In this document: piece after piece, positions 32,208-39,658 of the stretch
Layout of the letters: each line of letters opens with the position of its first letter
How positions within the stretch are numbered: position 1 is the first letter of the stretch
Assembly: GCA_046593355.1 (NCBI GenBank)
Contig: JBKJNY010000108.1
Coordinates: 7,960-71,959 of the forward strand
Direction of reading: 5' to 3'
Source: SXOA01 sp046593355
GTDB lineage: Bacteria; Planctomycetota; Planctomycetia; Pirellulales; Pirellulaceae
Length of the DNA stretch: 64,000 bases
Translations under genes and position numbers: made by a program
Notes under the pieces: model-generated
Databases searched by the model: none
The model's input: the letters and a program-made list of their open reading frames with translations, nothing else
Told to the model about the DNA's origin: nothing

Positions 32208-33350
32208 CTACGCGATGCTCTTCTCCGCCTGCATCATCTCCCGGAACTGCCGGAACAGATAGCGGCTGTCGTGGGGGCCGCTGGAGGATTCGGGGTGGTA
32301 CTGCACGCTGAAGGCGGGGGCCTCCTTGTGCCTCATCCCGGCCACGGTGTTGTCGTTGAGATTCCTGTGGGTAACTTCCAGGCAGGAGGGAAGCGATTCC
32401 TCCTCCACCGCAAAACCGTGATTCTGGGCGGTGATTTCCACCTTTCCCGTGAGCACGTTCATCACCGGCTGGTTCGCGCCGCGGTGGCCGAACTTGAGCT
32501 TGAAAGTCTTGGCTCCGCACGCTAGCCCCAGCAGTTGATGGCCGAGGCAGATGCCAAACACCGGCACCTTGCCGAGCACGCCGCGGATGCAGTTCTGGGC
32601 GTAATCCAGCGGTTCGGGATCGCCGGGTCCGTTACTGAGAAAGACGCCGTCGGGGTGGTATGCCAGCACATCCTCAGCCGTGGCAGTGCCGGGCAGGATC
32701 GTGACGCGGCTTCCTTCATCCCACAGATGGCGGGCGATGTTCCATTTCATGCCGTAATCCAGGGCGACGACGTGAAAGTCCTTCTGCTCGAACGCCGGAT
32801 TGGGCTCCATCGTCAGCTTGGCCCAGGAACTGAGCGGCTGTTTCCATTGGCTAGGCAGAGAAGGGAGGACTTCCCGCACTAAGTCGCGGCCGACGAGGCC
32901 GGGGCTGGCCTTGGCTTTGCGGACGAGGCTGGCGTCATTGAGGTCGGTGGTGGAAACAATCCCCTTCATCGCCCCGCCTGTGCGCAGCCGCCGCACCAAA
33001 GCCCGCGTATCAATTCCCGCCAGACCGACGATGCCGTGCCGCTTCAGAAACGCATCCAGCGATTCCTGCGAGCGAAAGTTGCTCGGCCGGTCCGTCACTT
33101 CCTTGACGATGAAGCCGGCGAGGTGCGGCTTGCCGCTTTCCACGTCCTCTTCGTTGATGCCGTAGTTGCCGATCTCGGGATACGTCATCGCGACGATCTG
33201 CCCGCGATAGCTCGGGTCGGTGAGAATCTCCTGATAGCCGGTCATCGACGTGTTGAAGCAGACCTCCCCATCCACCTCACCTGCCGCGCCGAACGAAAGG
33301 CCGGTAAAAACAGTGCCATCCTCCAGGGCAAGCTTTGCGGGCTGCGTCAT
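32208..33350 (-). CDS. carA: Carbamoyl-phosphate synthase small (glutaminase) subunit
   Basis: 380 residues from ATG 33350, chosen for the GGTGGAG Shine-Dalgarno 5 nt upstream; the in-frame start at 33410 would reach into the candidate RNA. N-terminal CPSase_sm domain (LALEDGTVFTGLSFGAAGEV, NTSMTGYQEILTDPSY). The C-terminal class I glutamine amidotransferase has nucleophile Cys in VFGICLGHQLLGLA and His-Glu in VQYHPESSSGPHD. It supplies ammonia for carbamoyl phosphate, used in pyrimidine and arginine synthesis. carB is not adjacent; argG lies 24 kb away. Confidence 0.97.
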   Translation of the reverse strand: MTQPAKLALEDGTVFTGLSFGAAGEVDGEVCFNTSMTGYQEILTDPSYRGQIVAMTYPEIGNYGINEEDVESGKPHLAGFIVKEVTDRPSNFRSQESLDAFLKRHGIVGLAGIDTRALVRRLRTGGAMKGIVSTTDLNDASLVRKAKASPGLVGRDLVREVLPSLPSQWKQPLSSWAKLTMEPNPAFEQKDFHVVALDYGMKWNIARHLWDEGSRVTILPGTATAEDVLAYHPDGVFLSNGPGDPEPLDYAQNCIRGVLGKVPVFGICLGHQLLGLACGAKTFKLKFGHRGANQPVMNVLTGKVEITAQNHGFAVEEESLPSCLEVTHRNLNDNTVAGMRHKEAPAFSVQYHPESSSGPHDSRYLFRQFREMMQAEKSIA

Positions 33351-33403
33351 AATCTCCACCAAATCCTTCTCTATCTTTCGCCGCTGCGGCGGACCTTGCG
33401 TTT

Positions 33404-33547
33404 GTCCCACAGCAGCCTCAAGTCGCCTGGAAGCATGTCCCGATACCCCATGTACGGCTGTGGGTCTTCGGACAAGGGAGCAATCCCGCGTCTGGAACAG
33501 CCAAATCGGGAGGGTTTCAGTTGCGGCGAGCTGAAACCCTCCTTTTT
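33404..33547 (+). ncRNA. Candidate structured RNA with intrinsic terminator, divergent from carA
   Basis: Plus-strand hairpins: CCCACAGC (33406-33413) with GCTGTGGG (33457-33464), a GGGA-GCAA-TCCC GNRA tetraloop hairpin (33476-33487), then a 12-bp terminator stem (33509-33520 with 33531-33542) and TTTTT (33543-33547). There is no ORF on this strand. The alternative pairing GTCC...GGAC inside suggests more than one fold. It is divergent from carA, 54 nt from its start. Length of about 145 nt and the dedicated terminator suggest a small noncoding RNA. I do not recognise it as 6S, SRP RNA, RNase P or tmRNA. Confidence 0.5.
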
Positions 33548-33647
33548 CGTTTCTTGAGGAAATCTTCCGCGGGCGGCAGGGGCGGCCTAAACGGAGTGAA
33601 TTATAGCGGGGGAGGGGAAATGCGGTAGGGAGCGGACGCCTATCTCG

Positions 33648-34064
33648 TTACGGGAATTGCCCGACGCTCGCCAGGAACTGCCTGGTTGCCAAAACGCTAG
33701 GACGATTCATTCCCAGAGCTACTACGGTAGCACGACCACGCGGCGTAAGTCCTATGAGCCGCCATTCTTTGCTCCAGGCAAAATGATCACTCCAAACATT
33801 CGTTCGCGGATGGAACAGCGGTTGCTTCGAGGCAGTCGATGGATCATCCGCTGCTAGTCGATCAGCCTTGCGGAGCGAGCATGAAACGCACGCCAAGGCG
33901 AGATTATCCAAATCCGATTTACCGCCCGCCGAACGCGGCAAAATGTGATCAAAATGAAAGGCCGCTTCCTGGAATTCTTGAGGAAGGTGACAGTACTCAC
34001 ACGAAAGGCGCGCTCGTTCCCGTACCGCGCGAACCAAGGCAACTGGAATGTACGTAGACGTCAT
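33648..34064 (-). CDS. HNH endonuclease
   Basis: 138 residues. Zinc-binding CEYC and CVSC pairs bracket the HNH core: FHFDHILPRSAGGKSDLDNL, with catalytic His in FDHI and Asn in DNLALAC. A stand-alone HNH of this size could be a restriction or DNA-damage-type nuclease. Its ATG overlaps the stop of the preceding 75-residue gene by 4 nt, so the pair is co-translated and possibly a toxin/antitoxin-like or regulated nuclease unit. Confidence 0.9.
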   Translation of the reverse strand: MTSTYIPVALVRAVRERARLSCEYCHLPQEFQEAAFHFDHILPRSAGGKSDLDNLALACVSCSLRKADRLAADDPSTASKQPLFHPRTNVWSDHFAWSKEWRLIGLTPRGRATVVALGMNRPSVLATRQFLASVGQFP

Positions 34065-34288
34065 CGCTTCTTGCGAGTCGGGGCAAAACGTGCGCGGAGT
34101 TTCACGAGCGACAGCCAGTCCGAAAGCTCCACCAGCGCCTTTGCCTCCTTACGTTCTTTCGGCGTCAGCTTACCTTCCAGGTCGTACTTGTCGAGCAACT
34201 CCGTGAGCCTGCGGTCGAGCGCTCGGGGCATTTTGAAGCGAGCCCAGTCTTTCGGCAAATCGACTTTGATGGAAACAGAAGCGGACAT
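34061..34288 (-). CDS. Small partner protein of the HNH gene
   Basis: 75 residues, helical and highly charged: IKVDLPKDWARFKMPRALD, RRLTELLDKYDLEGKLTPKE, then AKALVELSDWLSLVKLRAR. Length, charge and the 4-nt overlap with the downstream HNH gene resemble antitoxin-type partners, but no known DNA-binding motif is evident. It could simply be a conserved small protein co-transcribed with the nuclease. I infer partnership from linkage only. Confidence 0.7.
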   Translation of the reverse strand: MSASVSIKVDLPKDWARFKMPRALDRRLTELLDKYDLEGKLTPKERKEAKALVELSDWLSLVKLRARFAPTRKKR

Positions 34289-34303
34289 GGGAGTCGGTGC
34301 CTG

Positions 34304-34909
34304 CTAGCGAGTTTGTTGGTCCGGTGTATCCAGTATATGCTGAAGTCGCGACGCAAACTCGGGCGGAAAGCGGATTGGCCACGTCGAATCGATGAGTTCC
34401 ACGTCCGCCAGGTCACGCAGATAGACTTTCTCCACCAAGAGGAAGGTGGAAAGGCACATTCCAACGAGCGGCTCCAGCGAAAGATGCCAAAAGTGTGCTG
34501 GTAGGGCAAGTCTGACATCTGCAATGTCCGGTACTGGCCAGAAGTCGTCGGCTCGGACCTTGACCCCTGCGATGAACACGCGGACGGCATCGCGAATTTT
34601 GGAATCGGGCTTCTCTAGAAATGCGTGAATGTCATTCCTTCTGACATACACGAAGCCACTCGCCGTGAGTGCGTCTCTTGCGGCGTCAAAGTCGCTTTGC
34701 CGCACTATTATATCGACGTCCGGACAGTTGCGGACGCCACCAGCATCGGCTGTTTCCACCCAAGCGGCGACAGCATTTCCACCTGCAACGGCATTGGGAA
34801 CTCCTGCGGCATTCAACGCCGCAGTGGAGCGCAGAAGCCTTTCCCGAACTCGTTCAACGGCTCGGGACATTCTCTCCCAAGTGACCGGATTGATTGAATT
34901 AGGAATCAT
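34304..34909 (-). CDS. Nucleotidyltransferase-fold protein
   Basis: 201 residues. GVPNAVAGGNAVAAWVETAD followed by CPDVDIIVRQSDFDAARDAL is the nucleotidyltransferase-fold pattern: helix with GG, then the D-V-D metal pair. The C-terminal helices (LLVEKVYLRDLADVELID) resemble those of stand-alone NTases such as AbiEii-like and MNT proteins. It begins 2 nt after the alaC-like stop and is followed 15 nt later by the 75-residue gene, so all four genes are probably one transcript. It could be a metabolic NTase or a conflict-related toxin/antitoxin; sequence alone cannot decide. Confidence 0.7.
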   Translation of the reverse strand: MIPNSINPVTWERMSRAVERVRERLLRSTAALNAAGVPNAVAGGNAVAAWVETADAGGVRNCPDVDIIVRQSDFDAARDALTASGFVYVRRNDIHAFLEKPDSKIRDAVRVFIAGVKVRADDFWPVPDIADVRLALPAHFWHLSLEPLVGMCLSTFLLVEKVYLRDLADVELIDSTWPIRFPPEFASRLQHILDTPDQQTR

Positions 34910-34911
34910 CG

Positions 34912-36240
34912 TTACCCCAGTACTCGCCCCATTTGCCGCACCGCCTGCTTCAGCCGGTTCTCGTTCTCGACGAGGGCCATGCGGCAGTGGCCTTCGCCGG
35001 CGTCGCCGAAGCCGCTGCCGGGGGAGAGGGCGACGTTGGCCTGGTCGAGCATCAGCATGGCGAACTCGACGCTGCTCAGGCGGCTGACCCAGGGTTCGGG
35101 GATGCGGCCCCAGACGAACATGCCGGCTCGCGGCGTGGGGACTTGCCAGCCTTGCTTGCGGAGGCCGTCGAGCAGCAGATCCCGCCGCGACTGGTAGAGC
35201 CGCGACTGGGCCTCGACTGCGGCGTCGGTGTGCCGCAGGGCGACGATGGCGGCAATTTGAATCGCCTGGAATAGGCCGTAATCGTAGTATCCCTTAATGG
35301 TGCCGAGGGCCTTTACTAACTCGGGGTTGCCGGCGCAGAACCCGCACCGCCAGCCGGCCATGTTATAGCCCTTGCTCATCGTGGTGAACTCGACACCCAC
35401 TTCCTTCGCCCCCGGCGCGGCCAAAAAGCTCGGCGGCGTGTAGCCATCGAAGGCCACGTCGGCATAAGCGAAGTCGCTGACCACCATGAAGCCGTACTTG
35501 CGGGCCAGCTTCACCACTTCCACCCAGAACTCCGGTTCCACGGTGACGCTGGAGGGGTTGTGCGGATAGTTGAAGACGACCACCTTCGGGGCCGGCGAAA
35601 GATGCTCGCAGGTGAAGGCGATGTTGGAGAGGAACTGGGCTTCGTTTTCCACTTCCAGGGCGATGACGCTGGCACCGGCCATGGCCACCGCATATTTGTG
35701 GGCGGGGAAGAACGGAGCCGGAATGATGACGTTGTCCCCCGGTCCAACCGACGCCAGCATCAGGTGGCTGAAGCCTTCCTTCGATCCGATGGTGACGATG
35801 ATTTCGCTTTCCGGGTCCAGCCGCACGCCGAATTTTTTGAAGTACTTGGCCGCAACTTCCCGTCGCAGATTCAAAATGCCGTTCGCCTTGCTATAGCCGT
35901 GGTTGTTCGGATCCCGAGCCGCCTCCATGAGCTTCTCAATCACAATCTCCTGCGGCGGCTCACTGGGGTTCCCCATGCCGAGGTCGATGACATCCTGCCC
36001 CGCCTTGCGTTTGGCATCACGCAGCGCGTTGACGCGGGCGAGAACGTATGGCGGGAGTTTCGTCAAACGGTCCGCGAGTTGGATTTTGAACGGTGCGGGC
36101 GCAGCAGGGGAAGACGGAGAGACGGAGAGAGGGACGGAAGGAGAGTTGGGAGCCGCTGACTCCTGACTCCTGACTCCTGACCCCTGGATAGTATCAGGGG
36201 GCTGACGCCCCCCGCTCGCCTTTTCGCTGATCACAACCAT
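34912..36240 (-). CDS. PLP-dependent alanine-type aminotransferase
   Basis: 442 residues. Fold type I aminotransferase: IDLGMGNPSEPPQEIV near the start of the domain, PHNPSSVTVEPEFW, Asp in VVSDFAYADVAFDGY and Schiff-base Lys in TTMSKGYNMAGWRCGF. This matches AlaC/YfdZ-type alanine transaminases more than AspC. The first 50 residues (MVVISEKASGGRQPPD, then a Ser/Pro-rich stretch) are unlike the family and are read from repeated tracts (CAGGAGT-type, 36155-36185), so the native start may be an unusual codon near residue 51. First gene of the run toward the HNH gene. Confidence 0.88.
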   Translation of the reverse strand: MVVISEKASGGRQPPDTIQGSGVRSQESAAPNSPSVPLSVSPSSPAAPAPFKIQLADRLTKLPPYVLARVNALRDAKRKAGQDVIDLGMGNPSEPPQEIVIEKLMEAARDPNNHGYSKANGILNLRREVAAKYFKKFGVRLDPESEIIVTIGSKEGFSHLMLASVGPGDNVIIPAPFFPAHKYAVAMAGASVIALEVENEAQFLSNIAFTCEHLSPAPKVVVFNYPHNPSSVTVEPEFWVEVVKLARKYGFMVVSDFAYADVAFDGYTPPSFLAAPGAKEVGVEFTTMSKGYNMAGWRCGFCAGNPELVKALGTIKGYYDYGLFQAIQIAAIVALRHTDAAVEAQSRLYQSRRDLLLDGLRKQGWQVPTPRAGMFVWGRIPEPWVSRLSSVEFAMLMLDQANVALSPGSGFGDAGEGHCRMALVENENRLKQAVRQMGRVLG

Positions 36241-36555
36241 ACCGCCGCCCCATCTTCGCTAGCACGTAAAGTATTCCCAGTCCTCAACATAACTCATCGG
36301 GTGACGGATGGGGAACGGGAAAGGGAAACCGCGTTTATCGAATTCTCTCGTCACAACCTCGCCGTCCGAGGGTTCTGAGGAGGACTAGCGCTCCCGTCGG
36401 CAGGTTCGCGCAAGTCATGTCCCAGTAAGCGGATAGCAATGCGGTGGTAACGCACCTTCCGTCGATCGCCAAGAAGTCCTGGGCTAGAGACGAATACTTC
36501 TTTAGTTGCCTAGTTCTCCTGACCGCTGTCTCCTGACTCCTGTCCCCTTACCCCT
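36241..36555. other. Divergent intergenic region with GACTCCT-type tract
   Basis: Contains a CTCCTGACTCCTGT-like tract (about 36515-36545) similar to the one inside the preceding coding region at 36155-36185. No ORF, terminator or RNA recognised in the remainder. Confidence 0.45.
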
Positions 36556-37200
36556 ATGTACGCTTGGCTCCTCCTCGTCTCCCTCGCCACTGCCGCCGAG
36601 CCACTCGAAGACGGCACTCTGCTCTTCCTGGAAAACTGCTCTAGCGTGGTCCAGCGGTCCACGAACAGCAGCGTGGGGCACGTCGCGATCGTAATGCACC
36701 AAGAGAATGAGTCGTGGATCTACGAAGCCATTCCCGGCGGAGTGCGCCGCGTGAAAGCAGACGATTACTACGCCGAGCTGTCCCGCCTCAACACCCGCAA
36801 GAACGAGGAGAAGCAAATCCGGGCCTTCGCTCTGCGTCCAGAAAAACCCTTCACGGCAGCGGAACGGCAGGCGATGCGGCACTATCTGGAGGAGCAAATC
36901 GGCCGCCGCTACAGCGTGAAAAACTATGTCCGGGGCGAGGAAGGCCGCGGCATCCACTGCTCCGAACTCGCCTCCCAGGCAATGAACGCATCCGGCCGCT
37001 ATCAGTGGGAACGTTGCTACTCGATCAATCCGAGCCACCTGCAAGAGCTGATCGACCCAACCTACAAGAACCCGGCCGCGATTGAGCTGCCTCGCCATGA
37101 AGCCGAAGAAACCTGGTGCCAGCGTTCCCAGCGCCGCTGGGACCACGTCCGCATCTGGTGCGCCTGGAGTTGCGGCGAAGCCTTTTCGTTCTGCCGGTAA
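36556..37200 (+). CDS. YiiX-like permuted NlpC/P60 (papain-like) protein
   Basis: 214 residues with a short signal-like start (MYAWLLLVSLATAAE). The permuted NlpC/P60 order is visible: His in VGHVAIVMHQ, then WIYEAIPGGVRRV, and nucleophile Cys in GRGIHCSELASQAMNASG. Such YiiX/YebB-like enzymes act as peptidases or amidases on peptidoglycan or lipids. The RND transporter gene starts 61 nt downstream on the same strand. The C-terminus (CAWSCGEAFSFCR) is Cys-rich. Confidence 0.82.
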   Translation: MYAWLLLVSLATAAEPLEDGTLLFLENCSSVVQRSTNSSVGHVAIVMHQENESWIYEAIPGGVRRVKADDYYAELSRLNTRKNEEKQIRAFALRPEKPFTAAERQAMRHYLEEQIGRRYSVKNYVRGEEGRGIHCSELASQAMNASGRYQWERCYSINPSHLQELIDPTYKNPAAIELPRHEAEETWCQRSQRRWDHVRIWCAWSCGEAFSFCR

Positions 37201-37260
37201 GTCTCCACGCGAGCGAATACGTCTCCTTCGGCAAAACGAGCCGGCCCGTATAATCGGGCG

Positions 37261-39612
37261 ATGCTCGGTCCCACCCGCCGCTTCAACGAGTTCCTCATCG
37301 CCTGGCGCTATCCGCTCTGCCTGCTGGGAATCGCGCTGGCTCTCGCCGCGTACTTTCCTTCCCAAGGGATCAAGTTCGACCGCTCCATCGAGAACATGTT
37401 CTCGGCCAATGATCCCATCCTGCCGCCGTATCTGCGGCTCAAGAAGCAGTTTGGCGGGAATGAAATCGTGCTGGCGGTGTACGAAGACCCAGACTTGCTT
37501 CACGCCGACGGCAGCGGGCTCAAACGGCTGGCGGCGACGAGCGCGCGGATGAAAAAAGTCGCCGGCGTGAAGGACGTCCTGAGTCTGGCGGAAGTCAACG
37601 CCCTGCTGGAGAGCTTGCAGACGACAAAAAACTTCACCAACATCATTGGTCTCGGTCCCAAGGACGATTGGAAAGGCCCCGCTGTCCTCAATCCCCATAG
37701 CGATCTCGCTCGCGGCTACCGCGAGTTGTTCCAGGGATACACGCACGGCAGCGATGGCAAGACCGTGGCGCTGGCCTGCATGTTAGAGCCGCAAGGTGCT
37801 TCCGCCGAGGGCGAAGCTGCCCAGGATGTCTCTCGCCGCCAGACCATCGAAGACCTCCGCGAGATTGTCACGTCTCTTCCCGATGGCCTCACCCCCGGCG
37901 TCCTTGCCGGCGAGCCCGTCATGGTCACCGAAGGCTTCAAGCTCCTGGAAATCGACGGCCAGCGGCTGGGGCTCTGGTCGACACTACTGGTCGGGCTGAC
38001 CATCGTGGTCTGCTTCCGCTCGCTCCGCTGGCTGGTCGTGCCGATCGCGGTCGTGCAGTGGACCATCTTCATCACGCAGGCTGTGCTCGCGCTTTCCGGC
38101 CTGCGGCTGTCGATGGTCAGCTCCATGCTCACCGCCATCGTCACCGTGGTCGGCGTGGCCACCGTCGTCCACCTCATCGTCCGCTACCGCGAGCTTCGGG
38201 CCGAGGGACAACAGCCGCGGGAAGCGTTTCAGACCGCAGCCATTCTCCTCACCTGGCCCATCATCGGCGCCATCATGACCGACGTCGCCGGTTTTGGCTC
38301 GCTGTGGATTTCGGACGTCGGCCCGGTGAAGGACTTTGGCACCATGATGGTCCTGGGCTCCGTGCTCGTCCTGCCCGCCGTCGCGCTCCTCGTCCCCGCG
38401 CTCGCGCTTCTCGGAGCGACGGGCCAGGAGAAGCAGACCTCCCACAGCACCTGGGCCGAAGGGCGACTGGATATCGGCCTTTCCCAGATGGTCGCCACCG
38501 TGCAGAAGCGTTCCAAGCTGACCGCGTTCCTGACCGTCCTCATCTCGGCAGTGGCAGCCCTCGGCGCGTTGCGATTGGAAATCGAGTCCGACTTCACCCG
38601 CAACTTCCGCCCCGGCAGCCGCGTGGTCACGGGGTATGAGTACGTGGAAACACATCTGGGCGGAGCCGGCGTTTGGGATGTGCTGATTCCCGCTCCGGAT
38701 GTTCTGGACGAAGCTTACTTCGTCAAGGTCCGCAATCTCGAGACGAATCTTCGCGGCATCAAGATTGAACCTCAGCAAACCGGCGGCGAAGCTGCCACGC
38801 TCACCAAAGTCATCAGCCTGGTCGATGTGCTCGATGCTTCCCAAAAAGACGCCGCGCTCGCTGCCGTCCCCACGGAGATGCAAGTGCAGGGCATGGCCGC
38901 TGTGATGCCCGCTTTCATGGGTGCCCTGCAAGGGAAGGACGAGCAAGGCCGCCGCTGGCTGCGGATCATGCTCCGCGCCCGCGAACGCCAACAAGCCCAG
39001 CAGAAGCGGCAGCTCATCGATGAAGTGACCCGGGTGGCCCAGGCCGCATTCCCGCCCTCCGCGAACGAAAAGGATCCGCCTGCCGCGGAAGTCACCGGCT
39101 TCTTTGTCCTGCTGACGAGACTGATTCAAAGCTTGCTGCGCGACCAGTGGTCCAGCTTCGCCATCACGGTGGCAGGCGTGGCGGTGATGCTCCTCATCGC
39201 CTTCCGCAGCATCCGTTGGACGCTGATCGCCCTGGTCCCCAACGCTCTTCCCATCCTGATGGTCATGGGGCTGCTCGGCTGGCTGGGGCTGAAAATCAAC
39301 ATGGGAGCCGCCATGATCGCCGCCGTCTCCATGGGACTTTCCGTCGATAGCTCCATCCACTACCTGGCATCCTATCGCCGCGAACGAGTCGCCGGTCGCA
39401 GCGTTTCCGAAGCATTGAATCTGGTCCAGCAAAGTGTCGGCCGGGCTGCGGTCCTGTCCACCCTGGCCCTCATCGTCGGCTTCATGGCCCTCTGCACCAG
39501 CGAATTCGTCCCCACCATCTACTTCGGCGCACTCGTCAGCCTCGCCATGTTCGGCGGCCTCGCCGGCAACCTCATCGTCCTGCCGCTGCTGTTGCATTGG
39601 ACAGAAAAATAG
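37261..39612 (+). CDS. RND-superfamily transporter (MMPL / hopanoid-transporter type)
   Basis: 783 residues with two repeats of one plus five membrane helices: helix 1 near 16-34, cluster at about 235-390; then helix near 425-440 and cluster at about 620-780. Extracytoplasmic domains between them begin IKFDRSIENMFSANDPILPP and ESDFTRNFRPGSRVVTGYEY. Polar residues in GAIMTDVAGFGSLWISD fit the proton relay of MMPL proteins. Members move lipids or hydrophobic compounds to the outer membrane; substrate unknown. Confidence 0.92.
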   Translation: MLGPTRRFNEFLIAWRYPLCLLGIALALAAYFPSQGIKFDRSIENMFSANDPILPPYLRLKKQFGGNEIVLAVYEDPDLLHADGSGLKRLAATSARMKKVAGVKDVLSLAEVNALLESLQTTKNFTNIIGLGPKDDWKGPAVLNPHSDLARGYRELFQGYTHGSDGKTVALACMLEPQGASAEGEAAQDVSRRQTIEDLREIVTSLPDGLTPGVLAGEPVMVTEGFKLLEIDGQRLGLWSTLLVGLTIVVCFRSLRWLVVPIAVVQWTIFITQAVLALSGLRLSMVSSMLTAIVTVVGVATVVHLIVRYRELRAEGQQPREAFQTAAILLTWPIIGAIMTDVAGFGSLWISDVGPVKDFGTMMVLGSVLVLPAVALLVPALALLGATGQEKQTSHSTWAEGRLDIGLSQMVATVQKRSKLTAFLTVLISAVAALGALRLEIESDFTRNFRPGSRVVTGYEYVETHLGGAGVWDVLIPAPDVLDEAYFVKVRNLETNLRGIKIEPQQTGGEAATLTKVISLVDVLDASQKDAALAAVPTEMQVQGMAAVMPAFMGALQGKDEQGRRWLRIMLRARERQQAQQKRQLIDEVTRVAQAAFPPSANEKDPPAAEVTGFFVLLTRLIQSLLRDQWSSFAITVAGVAVMLLIAFRSIRWTLIALVPNALPILMVMGLLGWLGLKINMGAAMIAAVSMGLSVDSSIHYLASYRRERVAGRSVSEALNLVQQSVGRAAVLSTLALIVGFMALCTSEFVPTIYFGALVSLAMFGGLAGNLIVLPLLLHWTEK

Positions 39613-39658
39613 GCTCGCGATTCCAACACGTCAGGGAAATTCGAGTATCCTTTCGGCC

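Noticed and set aside
37984..39597. 537-codon minus-strand ORF opposite the RND gene
   Set aside because: Asp/His/Gly-rich low-complexity composition typical of an antisense shadow; the RND helices are on the other strand.
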